DNA from: Chondrus crispus | Lineage: Eukaryota > Rhodophyta > Florideophyceae > Gigartinales > Gigartinaceae | Direction of reading: 5' to 3' | Assembly (NCBI RefSeq): GCF_000350225.1 | Contig: NW_005178983.1 | Coordinates: 248,001 to 312,000, forward strand | Length of the DNA stretch: 64,000 nt | Shown here: positions 19,952 to 30,684 of the stretch, piece after piece | How the letters are laid out: each line of letters starts with the position of its first letter | Position numbering within the stretch: position 1 is the stretch's first letter | The notes under the pieces: generated by a model | Told to the model about the DNA's origin: nothing | The model's database searches: none | The model's input: the letters and a program-made list of their open reading frames with translations, nothing else | Position numbers and translations under genes: made by a program

Positions 19952-20384
19952 CTGTGACAGTTTCGACCAGGTCCGCAACTAGAAATGGGGCTGCAGTGAA
20001 GTTTGGCATGGACCTCGGCATTAACAAGATTTCAGCAAGCTTACTGCTCTACAGCCGAAAGAAGGTCTTTTGTTACATTTGGCGATGCATACGGTTGTGC
20101 CGTTAATATTAAAGCTTGGTTCAATGAATAGAAACGGTAAAAAGGATATGCTCCTACTCGCATTTTGATGTGATGCCGCATGCAAAAGCTCAATGAATGG
20201 CTGTCGTTAAGGACAGCCATGCCATACCGAATTCGGTAATTTCAAATTGAGATTTCAGTACGACACGTGCCCATGAACAGTTTGAAATATATAGCTACCG
20301 GTTTTTCTGAGCACTGCATATATATATGCAGCAATATAGTTCCAGGACCAGATCCAACTCTCCGCACGCCCGTCGTCCGCAGTC
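19952..20384 (-). promoter_or_regulatory. upstream region of the transposase gene, conserved in copy 2
   Basis: About 430 bp between the gene start and the 102-bp array. It is repeated at 63216-63680 with the same landmarks (TTTGGCGATGCAT, ACTCGCATTTTGATGTGAT, CCGAATTCGGTAATTTC). A palindromic GCATATATATATGC lies near 20315. A promoter is expected here but no certain TATA box can be assigned. Confidence 0.4.
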
Positions 20385-21716
20385 TTGATCCACCATGCAT
20401 CCCGTTTTCTGACAGTTTCCTTTCTGCGAGTTGCGTGTTCGGTTGAGATATCATCCACAGTAAGTGAAGCCACTTCTCCCACAGTCTTGACCCACAACGC
20501 ATCCGTTTCTCTAACAGTTTCCGTTCTGCAAGTTGCTTGTCTGTTTGAAATATCATCCGCAGTAAGTGACGCCACTTCTCCCACAGTTCTGACCCACCAC
20601 GCATCCATTTTTCTAACAGTTTCCTTTCTGCTAGTTGCGTGTTTGTTTGGGATATCATCCACAGTAAGTGACGCCACTTCTCCCATAGTTCTGACCCACC
20701 ACGCATCCATTTTTCTAACAGTTTCCTTTCTGCTAGTTGCGTGTTTGGTTGAGATATCATCCACAGTAAGTGACGCCAATTCTGTCACAGTCCTGACCCA
20801 CCACGCATCCATTTTTCTAACAGTTTCCTTTCTGCGAGTTGCGTGTTTGGTTGAGATATCATCCACAGTAAGTGACGCCACTTCTGCCACAGTCCTGACC
20901 CACCACGCATCCATTTTTCTAACAGTTTCCTATCTGCGAGTTGCGTGTTTGGTTGAGATATCATCCATAGTAAGTGACGCCACTTCTCCCACAGTCCTGA
21001 CCCACCACGCATCCATTTTTCTAACAGTTTCCTTTCTGCGAGTTGCGTGTTTGGTTGAGATATCATCCACAGTAAATGACGCCACTTCTCCCACAGTCCT
21101 GACCCACCACGCATCCATTTTTCTAACAGTTTCCTTTCTGCGAGTTGCGTGTTTGGTTGAGATATCATCCACAGTAAGTGACGCCACTTCTCCCACAGTT
21201 CTGACCCACCACGCATCCATTTTTCTAACAGTTTCCCTTCTGCGAGTTGCGTGTTTGGTTGAGATATCATCTGCAGTAAGTGACGCCACTTCTCCCACAG
21301 TTCTGACCCACCACGCATCCATTTTTCTAACAGTTTCTTTTCTGCGAGTTGCGTCTTTGGTTTAGATGTCATCCACAGTAAGTGACGCCACTTCTCCCAT
21401 AGTTCTGACCCACCACGAATCCATTTTTCTAACAGTGTCCTTTCTGCGAGTTGCGTGTTTGGTTGAGATATCTTCTGCAGTAAGTGACGCCACTTCTGCC
21501 ATAGTCCTGACCCACCACGCATCCATTTTTCTAACAGTTTCCTTTCTGCGAGTTGCGTGTTTGGTTGAGATATCATCTATAGTAAGTGACGCCACTTCTG
21601 CTACAGTCATGACCCACCGCGCATCCCCGTTTCTGACAGTTTGCTTTCTGCGAGTTGCGTGTTTGGTTGAAATCTCATGCGGAGACACGAGTGCGCTGCA
21701 GACGTTTGGTAAGTGA
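20385..21716. repeat. 102-bp tandem repeat array, 13 units
   Basis: The box GTTGCGTGTTTGG recurs every 102 bp from 20430 to 21654 (13 occurrences, exact spacing). Units are about 90-98% alike; the outer units are the most diverged. Because 102 is 34 codons, both strands stay open over long stretches, for example repeating DAWWVRTVGEVASLTVDDIS on the minus strand. A second copy near 63700-63870 has only two boxes. It lies upstream of the transposase gene and is probably a subterminal or regulatory array rather than coding. Confidence 0.85.
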
Positions 21717-22360
21717 GCGCTTTCTCTAGGCAATGCCGTTTTGCGATTACCTACAAAGCTGTAACGTAAGTTCGCACATTCTCTAACACATTGAAAGTTT
21801 CGAAGAACTGTTCTGACCAAGCCTCACAGCGTTCCTTGTCTCACTGCAGGTCAACCCGCCCGTCTTCTAACTCAGGATCAGGTAAGCCATCAGTACACCC
21901 TCCTTGGTCTATCAGAATTCCAATCCACCATCATGACGTACTGTGACCGTAACTGACCTCTCTTGTTATGTTTCTTGGCGTTGATTATTGTATTTAACGG
22001 AAGCGCAATGAACCACTGCTGCGGTATTCCGGTATTTGGACGGGGTAGATGTAGTGTATGTAGCCGTAACAATACTCTTTGGTTGCTACAAATAAATGTG
22101 ATGTGAACGCCGCTGGAACCGCTCTCGGTTTCATCCTTCGGGTTGGGACCGTTTCTGGACCGGCGGGGTGATATCACCTTTGCAAGAAAGGTACTGGATT
22201 AACATTTCATTGACTGAGAGTAGGTCGGAGCATTACGTGTAGTGTTGCATTGGAGCTGCGAATGGAGACATATTTTCACTGCCCTGGAGCAGCAAAACAT
22301 GGTCGTCGGTGGCTGCGCATATGCAGCGATGATCACCGTCTCATCATTGCATCAATGTAA
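21717..22360. other. non-coding sequence between two tandem arrays
   Basis: Shares its left part (TTTCTCTAGGCAATGCCGTT onward) with 63898-64000, so it belongs to the same element as the transposase. No gene is recognised. Confidence 0.5.
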
Positions 22361-22792
22361 AAGCGTTTGGCCCTGCGGGACCTGCCTGTGTACAGCGCCA
22401 GCCAGCCATCTACCGCCGCAGGCCAGGCAGAGACGCTGTGCCATAACTATGCTGGTTTTCAGCCAATGGCGTTTGGCACTGCGAGACTTACCCGTGTGCA
22501 GCGCCAGCCAGCCATCTACCGCCGCAGGCCAGGCAGAGACGCTGTGCCATAACTATGCTGCTTTTCAGCCAATGGCGTTTGGCACTGCGAGACTTACCCG
22601 TGTGCAGCGCCAGCCAGTCATCTACCGCCACAGGCCAGGCAGAGACGCTGTGCAATAACTCTGCTGCTTTTCAGCCAATGGCGTTTGGCACTGCGAGACT
22701 TACCCGTGTGCAGCGCCAGCCAGTCATCTACCGCCACAGGCCAGGCAGAGACGCTGTGCCATAACTATTCCGATTTTCAGCCAATGGCGTTA
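22361..22792. repeat. 106-bp tandem repeat array, about four units
   Basis: GGCGTTTGGCACTGCGAGAC recurs at 22468, 22574 and 22680 with a diverged first unit near 22362 and a partial last unit at 22786; spacing is 106 bp. It lies just inside the transposon end at 22929, where subterminal repeats are expected. Confidence 0.8.
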
Positions 22793-22929
22793 TTGGTAAA
22801 AAATGTGCAAAATCGCGACATGAAATCAACAAGCGTTGCTACATTTATGACACATTTTTTGCTGGCCCGGACCAAAATATTTGCGCCGATTTTTTATTGC
22901 CTCCGATAGGCTGATTTGACCTTCCTGTG
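22793..22929 (-). other. CACAGGAAGGTCA transposon end, inverse orientation
   Basis: Ends in TGACCTTCCTGTG (22917-22929), the exact inverse of the 13-bp terminus at 2113. AT-rich motifs (ATTTTTTGCTGGCCC, ATTTTTTACC) lie inside. It abuts the reverse-transcriptase region of element A at 22930. Confidence 0.65.
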
Positions 22930-24720
22930 GTGGTGCTCTTACCGAAGAAAGACGGCTCTCTTCGGTTCTGCGTGGACTACCGGCGTCTGAACGCGAAGAC
23001 CGCAGCGGATTCGTATCCGCTGCCACAGATGGACGACTGCATCGACTCGCTATGAGATGCAGCCGTCATCACCACGTTGGAGTGCAGTTCCGGGTTATTG
23101 GCAGATCCCGGTCGCTTCGGAAGACCGGGATAAGACCACGTTTACTACGCACATGGGCACGTTTCGCCACTTGCGCATGCCGTTTGGACTCAAAGGGGCA
23201 CCAGCCACCTTCCATCGTGCGCTCGACATAATACTCTCCGGAGCCCGCTGGCAAATATGCCTCGTCTATCTCGACGACGTGATCGTGTTCTCCCGTACGC
23301 ACGGAGAACAAGCCAGGCATCTTGATACCGTCTTGGGCTTACTGCGGAATTCCGGTATCTCCCTTAAGCTCAACAAGTACTGCTTCTTCCGACCGAACGT
23401 GCACTACCTGGGGCACGTCATCTCCCCAGGCAAGTTGAGCATGGCGGATACGGCGGCCGACGCTTTCAAGACGTTCACGTTCCCGAGGACGTTGACGCAA
23501 GTGCGCTCGTTCCTCGGGGCGTGTAACGTATACCGCCGATTCGTTAAGGGGTTCGCTTAGATAGCACGTCCTCTGACGGACATGACGCGCAAGGATTTGG
23601 ATCCTGACTTCTACAACCCCACGGAGCTGCAACTTCAGGCGTTCGAGAACCTTAAGAAGTGCATGATCGCTCCGCCGATCCTCGCGTTGCCCCGGTACGG
23701 TCGTCCGTACATGATAGATACCGACGAGAGTGCCTACCAACTCGGCTGCACCTTACTTCAGGAGCACGAAGAGCCGAACGACTGGCGCCCCGTGGGGTAT
23801 TGGTCGTACTCACTGTCCAATAGTGAGCGCAACTACATCGCTACGGAACGCCAGTGCTTCTCCGTAGTGTGGGCCGTCCGCACACTACGGCCGTACGTAA
23901 AAGGGACGAAGTTCACCCTACGGACGGACCATGACGCCCTCCGATGGCTCATATCCCTCACCGAGAGTTCCGGGAGACTCACCCAGTGGCGGCTACATCT
24001 GGCTGAATACGATTTCACCATTCAGTACCGCCCCGGACGGGTGCATCAGGTGCCCGGTGCCCTGTCACGACTCGTGTCGCCGAAGGTCGCCGATGACCCT
24101 CGCCCCACCGTCGAGGTGGATGACGACATCCCCACTTTCGACGGGGCACGACAGTTCGAGACGTATCCAACGAGCTCGCCGACCACGCCTGTACCGCGAG
24201 CTGCGATCATCAGGCCGTCCATGTCTTCGTAACGACACGGAATCAAGCCGAAGCCCGAACAAGGTCGCGCGTACGGACGCGCGACGAACCGAGAGGCCAC
24301 GAAGAAGCCCCCGCTCTCCAATGACCCAATTTGTTTTGGGAGGAGAACGACGATTTCGACGCCGCCGACATCCAGCGCGCCGAAGACCCCGAGGCTGGCG
24401 CGTTCGACTCCCCGGTCGCCCCACCGCAGGATGACCTTCCGGCCCCTCTTGCGATGGAGGAGATAGCCGAGGAGAAACGCGTGGATGACTTTTGCCAAAC
24501 CGTTTTGGCACGACAATCAGAGTCCCGGCACTCCGCGTTCTTCGAGGACCACCAAGGGATGCTCAAACGGAGACACCCCTTCGACCCTGATATCGTTCAG
24601 GTGGTGGTACCTCGGACGCTCCGCGCCAGGCTCCTTCGCCTTTGCCACAACCCGGCCATCTCGGGGTACCCGGGCCAGAACCGTATGTACTACGCACTTT
24701 GACGCGAGTACTACTGGCCC
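22930..24720 (+). CDS. reverse transcriptase-RNase H region of element A
   Basis: Contains the RT catalytic box in [11 protein letters not shown], the upstream TPF-type block [17 protein letters not shown], the [11 protein letters not shown] segment and the RNase H start [16 protein letters not shown], all in Ty3/gypsy order. Towards the end an acidic linker leads to the integrase zinc region. Part of a broken element. Confidence 0.8.
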
Positions 24721-25985
24721 CACCTGGCTGCAGACGTCGCACCCACGGTGCAAGGGTGTCGAACCTGCGCGATGAACCGGGTGAAGCTGAGGAAACATCT
24801 CAACCGATTGAGATTGTTTCCAGCTAGGAGGCCCCTCGAGAGCATCGCGATCGACATCTTGGGGCCGCTCCCCAAGACGAAAACAAGAAAACGGTTCCTG
24901 CTCGTGATTACGGACCGCTTCAGCAAGCTGACGCAAGTCGTGGCGCTCCGCACGATAACCGCATACACCGTCGCAGTTGCGTTCTGCGAGTCGTGGGTGT
25001 TTAAATACGGCGTCCCGCGCACGTTGCTGTCAGATAACGGACCGCAGTTCAACGCCAAGTTCTTCCACAGCACGTGCCGTGTTCTGGGGATAACTAATAT
25101 GTACACATCGGCATACCATCCCCAGATGAACGGGCAAGTTGAGCGATACAACCGAACGATCGCTGCGATGCTACGCAACTACGTAGGCGAGCATCAAGAT
25201 GACTGGGACGTGTACGTGGGGCCGCTTACGTACGCGTATAACTCCCACGTACACCGCACCACCGGCACGACGCCGTTCGAGCTCGTGCTCAGCAGACCAC
25301 CGCCGGAGTTCTCGCTTCGACGACCCGACGGTGACGCCCCCCTGCCGACAGAGGGGACCAACGCACCGAGTTCCTCAAGACCTTGGATTCGATAATCCAG
25401 AAGGCCTACGGGAGCCTGCGTCGGACGCAGGCTCGCTACAAGCGCGACTTCGATAAGCGCATACGCTAGATCAATTCTCGACTCCGTCCCGGAGAGTACG
25501 TATACCTCAACCCCACCGATGTGGGGAGGACATCGAACAAGCTCGCTTCCCCGGCGGTTGGACCCTACCGTGTCCTCGCGAACGACCGCCGAACCATCAC
25601 GATCGATCGTGATGGGTCACTGAGCGGGTCTGCGCAGACCGCTGCGTATAAGCGCCACCGCCGACGGACGCACCATGGGGGAGCACAACAACCCCAGCTC
25701 ACCTTGCCGAAAATGTCAGAGAGGGAACACAGTACGCTGTCGAGCGACTACTGAAGCACCGAGATATGCAAGACGGAACTATCGAGTTCCTCATCAAGTG
25801 GGCGGAGTACGACACGCCCACCCGGACTGCGCGGACTCACGTCCCGGAGGAGTTGGTGTCTCGTTACGCCCAACGCCTCCGGAGACGCGCCGGCATGGAC
25901 CTCAACTCAGGGCCATTCCTAACGATTGAGGAGGGGCCCTCAACCGCTCCTTCGCAGATTAAAACGTCTGGCTGCACGAGCAGAC
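24721..25985 (+). CDS. integrase and chromodomain region of element A
   Basis: Integrase core blocks AIDILGPLPK, LSDNGPQFNA and GQVERYNRTI give the D, D and E of the catalytic triad in order. A C-terminal segment (VERLLKHRDMQDGTIEFLIK then WAEYDTP) is chromodomain-like, which places the element with chromoviruses. Part of a broken element. Confidence 0.8.
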
Positions 25986-28900
25986 CGGAAAGAGAGGCGT
26001 GAAAGGACAGCTGCCCTCATCGGAGGGTCACGCGATCGGACGACGCCCGACGTCAAGACGTATTGACGGACAGATCCAGTGCCAGAGGGCGCGAGGACGC
26101 CGGCACGCAGACACAAGTCAAGCCAACGAACGGCTTCCGACGTCGCCGACAAGACGCGGGAGCGAAGACAGGACGTACTGTCTTACGAAAAACAAGACGA
26201 AAACAAGTCCTCTCGGATGATGAGGAGAGACCCTGACGAGACCACGTAGTCGATCGCCGGGGAAGCCACCTCCCAATTTCGGTAATGGGTACACGGCCCG
26301 TCGCACCCGTGTGAGACGGTAGGCCGTTACGGGAAGCGGAGAGACCACGGCCTCCCTACTACAAAAATAGGAGAGCCCTGAGTGGCAGCAAGAGCCAGAA
26401 GTAGAGACGCGTTGATTTTCCCGGCGTGAATCATATGAGAGGGACGACCTCCGACACGCAATGATTACGCCCGCACAGGCCCTAGGACAAAAAATGGGTC
26501 AGCAGATGTACGTACAGGCAGCCGAGATGGTGCACACCGCGCGAAGACGCTACCTCCGATCCCCAGGTACGCGCAAAGTACGCGTCAGGTCCGAGAGCCC
26601 CATGCGCGGGGTAGAAGACGTCACGAAAACGTGCTGACATGGACGACATATGATCCAGGTCGACGGGGCCGTTCCAACCACCTCCGTCCCGCCCCGCCGT
26701 CTGTGAACACGCACAAAACGCGGCGCTGAGGAGAGGAGTTGGGAGATCGTGGTTGAAGCGAGCGGGCGTGGTGCGTTCGAGAATACCGGGAGGTTCGCCT
26801 CCAAGGCTCAGGGCCAGTGCGTACGCGAACGCGCGGATCGCAGAAAATAATGCGCGAGAAGCAAGGGAACGCGTATCCATGCTCAATGTACGGACCAAGT
26901 GGGGACGAGGCAGACGAACTCTGATGCGCAACTGTTACCTCGGCGCGGGCTCCTTTCATAACCCCCGCACTCTAAAACTGCGAAAATTGGAAAATGACAA
27001 AACGTTACCACTGAAATAGGTGGCATGACCGCCGTCGGTCAGTGCAGTGCCTCTCCGTCCGAAAATTCGCCACGGTCGCCTTCTAAAAATGCAAGAAAAT
27101 TATGGAGGAGAAAAGGTGGCCCTACAGTCACTCAATCCAAGCTGCACGTGCGCGCGCATGCAGCAAATGTACTGTACGACACGCATGTACTTACATCATA
27201 AGACCCGCAGCCTGCCGCTTATGCCATCACCAAGTCATCACCGCCGCCTTCCGAAACATTTAGGCAAAAAGAAGAGAAAAGGGGAGGGGTGGCTACAGTG
27301 CACCGGTGGACATGTGCATTGCTGGAAAGTCGAGGCAAGCTTGATTTCTTCCACCGACGCCGCCGCCGTCTGAAAATTTGAAAAAAAGGAAGGAGTAAGC
27401 CTGGGACACGTGCATTGCTGGACTATCGCGGCATGTCCGGCGGGCTGGCACGCGACGACGGAAACAGCCAAGCGAAATGAGGCCACCCTACCCGAACGCG
27501 CCTTGATGAGGACAACGCCGCAGTGCCGACAAGCCCATCGCCCACGCCTCGGCCTGCCCCTCAACGGCAGACTGCCCCCCAAACTCTGCTCGCGAGGCCG
27601 TCCGGCCAGTTTTCGCGTCAGTCGTATCACCGGTTTCAGTCGCTACCGCCCTTGTCGACCGGAAACGCGGCCTCCGCAGCGGACAACGAATCCCGGCTCG
27701 AGTGAGCAAGGGAAGAGAAAAGGGGGCGCATTCGCACGGGTCGAGTAGGAAGGGGGAATTTGGACCCTTTCAGGTATCTCGTCACCCGAATTCCCTAACG
27801 TCAACGTACCTCCTCGGCTCCGTCAAGCCGATGTCGAAAACCCCTGGCGGACAGTGGCCGGCGTGAGGCGGGATGGCGTGGGATCCCCGCGTGGTGCTGC
27901 ACACCGAAAGACCGCTCGAGGTTGCCCTACAGAAGCTGAGGAGGGCCACCACGCCGGTGTCGTAAGCACATCGTAGTGAGGCGACATCGGCCATACTCGC
28001 CCGGCCATATGACAGCTCAACACTGATCGGCACAATAGTGTCCTCGTTTGCAACGTCGCCGCAGATTCGGGTCGCTATAGAGGCACGATGGCTGCCGTGA
28101 GGGGATGTGAAGTGTGCCGTTTTACGCCCTCTCCTGAGTCCGGAAGGGCTCCTTAAGCGTCGCCCCGGACGCCCGGGGTACTGATTCCAAATAGGTCCGC
28201 AGTACTCCCCCGCAGTGCAGCTTGCGCAAGCCGACGCACCGCAACGGCAGCGGGCCGTCCAATCTGCCAAAGGAACAGGCTGCAGATCCAATTGCCTACT
28301 AAGCCGTCTCGACGCTACGGCTTGCCATTGACACCACAAGTAATCTCTGGGGAGTCCCCCGTCCGGCCGAAGTCCCGGCGGCACCCTTACGGGAGGCCTT
28401 GCGCGAGATATAGAAGGAGGAATGCAACGCAGAGGGACGGGGGTAATAGGACGCACGGACACGTACGAGCGGGTCTCAGATCAGCGAAGCAGTGGACGGA
28501 GGAAGAGGAAGGACGGAAGTAGTGAGATAACGGCCAGCCCCCGCCCGCAAAAGACCTGGGCACGCAGAGTGACGACCGCCGGCAACCGCGAGGGGAGAGG
28601 CGCGACCCGTAAAGGCGCCGCACGAAGCGCCTTCGTCGCCCCGGACAGGGGGCAGCGACGGTAGATGAGGATGAAATGGAGGAAAATACTCCCCGCCACA
28701 CGAGGCGGGTGAAGGGGAGTATGAGCGGTGCTCCTTGACGGGGACCGGGTAAAACGAACAAGAGAATTCTCTACGAACCCAAGGCCGCATTGACCGCCCC
28801 GGGCGACGGAGGGGGGCGTGGTCATAACAACGACACGTGAGACAGGGGCGATGAACACCACGAGTACAGTACCCACACCGGGGAAACCGTCCGCAAAGAG

Positions 28901-29198
28901 GGGTCAGAAACGCAGCAGGGCTCAGAGATCACGCAACGCCGCGTACGGGACCGGGCGCGCAGCGAGGAAGGAAGCGAAATGCCGGACGAAGGATGGAGAG
29001 GTGGAGTAACGACACTCATGAAAAGGGAGGACAGCCAACGTAAGGGTGAACAAGAACTGAGCGCACGACGCGCGAAGAAGCGAGAGAAGGACGCAGGCGA
29101 GGGGTGATCGGAAGGCGGGGATCGAGTCGGCGAAGGAAACACGAGTCGCCCTACAAGCACATGTGGACGCGGACGTTCACACTTGTGGGGGGGGGCCG
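25986..29198 (+). other. long 3' region of element A
   Basis: About 3.2 kb of GC-rich sequence between the chromodomain and the 3' LTR. No domain is recognised on the plus strand. A 226-codon open frame lies on the minus strand at 27782-28462; it is proline- and arginine-rich and may be chance. The region ends in a G-run serving as polypurine tract. Confidence 0.5.
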
Positions 29199-29531
29199 TG
29201 TAGCATAACCCCTCCTTGGGGCTTTATTTTAGATTAGATCAACTCAGAATCGGATCAGTTACTGTAGGGCTCGATGCTCTACAGTACCACCACATGTACC
29301 CCCAAGTACAGGGGGCGCACGTGTACACGTGTACGCGCGGAACGGAAGAGCTCGCGCACACGTGTACTGTCGGCCCCGATGGCTGACAGTATTACAGTGT
29401 CGACCGACCACTACAGTACGTCGCTACAGTACATCGGTACTGTACTATTATGATAGGTTATTATGTAATTTAAATATGGAGCGGACCGGCGGCGGGGAAG
29501 GGCGACAAGGAAGGACTTGTCGACGACCGAC
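29199..29531 (+). repeat. LTR A, first part
   Basis: Starts TGTAGCATAACCCC. It shares blocks with the inverted solo LTR at 60920-61519 (TGTGGTATAACCCC start, the ACACGTGTAC-rich segment, GCGGACCG). Its last five bases, CCGAC (29527-29531), are the target duplication of element B, repeated at 58760-58764. Confidence 0.8.
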
Positions 29532-30423
29532 TGTAATGCAATAATGGGCTCTACAGGGGGTGAAAAGGAAGGAAAATATTTGGATTTGGATATGAAAAGT
29601 AGTCCGGGTTGGGGGGACACACGTGTGAATAATTGCACAGTTTTAATTTTTAATTATTTTATTTAGTTAATTAGTTGGCATTAATTTTGCTGACACTAGA
29701 TTAGATCTAGGATCTAGCGCCGCGAGCTACTGTAGAGGCTCCGGCGGGACGATACATACCTTAGCCCTCTGACCACCAAGTCAGTAAAGGTAACCCGAGT
29801 TGCCGGAGTTGAATGTCGCCTTGGTCGAAGTCCGTCTCTACCAAGACGCTTCCTTTTACCTAAGCCTACGGCATCCTCTATCGCTCGGGGTTCCCTTTTC
29901 TCTTTCTTTTATTTCCCTATCCTTTTCTATCTCCAATTCTACCTATTTTTCCCTTATCTTGTGTTGGTGCCATCGGCCTCGGTTGCGACCGAACCGGTGT
30001 AGGTGTTTCGAGCCATCGGGCGGCACAGTTGACGTAGAGCTGCTACTTTCATTTCATCCCGTCGGGCTGCGTTGCGACGCCCTCGTCAAAGGCCGTGTCG
30101 CGTCACAAGGTGTCGAAGAAGCTCAACGAGCATTGGCCTTACAACCCAGTGGAACCGGGGTACCTACGTACGCGCCTAACCCCACACTCGTCGAGCAGAT
30201 CTCTTCGCAAGTCTCTACCACACCGATCCCGGGCCGGGCTGTTTCTCTGTGCCCCCCTATCAGGGATCCGAGCTACTACGAGTCGCAAGCTCGTTTAAAC
30301 GGAGAAGGGAGAGTCGGACAGTCCGTAGCGCTGTGCCATCGGCAGATCTTCTTTTTGCTGTTGTTGTTGTTTTTGCTGGACCATCGGACCGCGGTCTCTG
30401 CCCGACAGGCCCATTGCACTACA
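29532..30423 (+). repeat. 5' LTR of element B (892 bp)
   Basis: Starts TGTAATGCAATAATGG and ends GCACTACA. Nearly identical to 57867-58759. The sequence right after it (AAAAGTGGTCTCCCG) is the expected primer-binding position; together with the last LTR bases it is repeated once about 93 bp downstream. Confidence 0.9.
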
Positions 30424-30684
30424 AAAGTGGTCTCCCGTCCTAGAAATTGTTTGGTGTGCAGGAGACCTGATCAAGAATTTTTCCTACGAAAGTCCCGGTC
30501 TGGAGACGCACTACAAAAGTGGTCTCCCGACCTAGAAACTTTGCGTACTGGAGACCCGACTTAGAAACTGCGTAAGCTGAAACGAACTACAGGAGTTTTC
30601 TCGGCGACATAAGTTTATTCAGGTGCTGTAGCGTTTTCTATTTTTTTCTTTGTGTTAAGTTAGATTCTTTTTTTGAAACGAACC

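Larger units (their letters stand above)
22930..29531 (+). mobile_element. Ty3/gypsy chromodomain element A, right portion, with first part of its 3' LTR
   Basis: The element starts abruptly at 22930 beside a DNA-transposon end and runs through RT, RNase H, integrase and a chromodomain to a long 3' region, a G-rich polypurine tract just before 29199, and the start of its 3' LTR (TGTAGCATAACCCC at 29199). The LTR is interrupted at 29531 by element B and resumes at 58765, ending at 59100 (TATACTACA). The left part of the element is absent. It is broken in several places. The polypurine tract argues that this LTR is the 3' one. Confidence 0.75.

Noticed and set aside
20385-21576. Plus- and minus-strand frames of 130-326 codons across the 102-bp array
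   Set aside because: The repeat period is a multiple of three, so stop-free frames extend by themselves. There is no start context or domain.
20385-21716. CRISPR-like array
   Set aside because: Units are contiguous 102-bp tandem repeats without unique spacers, in a eukaryotic transposon context.
2113-22929. One single 20.8-kb transposon between the two CACAGGAAGGTCA ends
   Set aside because: The ends pair well, but the flanks (AA on the left, GTG on the right) share no target duplication and belong to different retroelements. The interval is also full of other insertions. It is possible but not supported.
27782-28462. 226-codon minus-strand frame in the 3' region of element A
   Set aside because: GC-rich sequence easily gives such frames and no similarity to the antisense frames of element B is evident by eye.
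29800-30564. 254-codon frame in the 5' LTR of element B, also partly open in the 3' LTR
   Set aside because: The two LTRs are nearly identical by descent, so agreement is not evidence of coding; composition is LTR-like.
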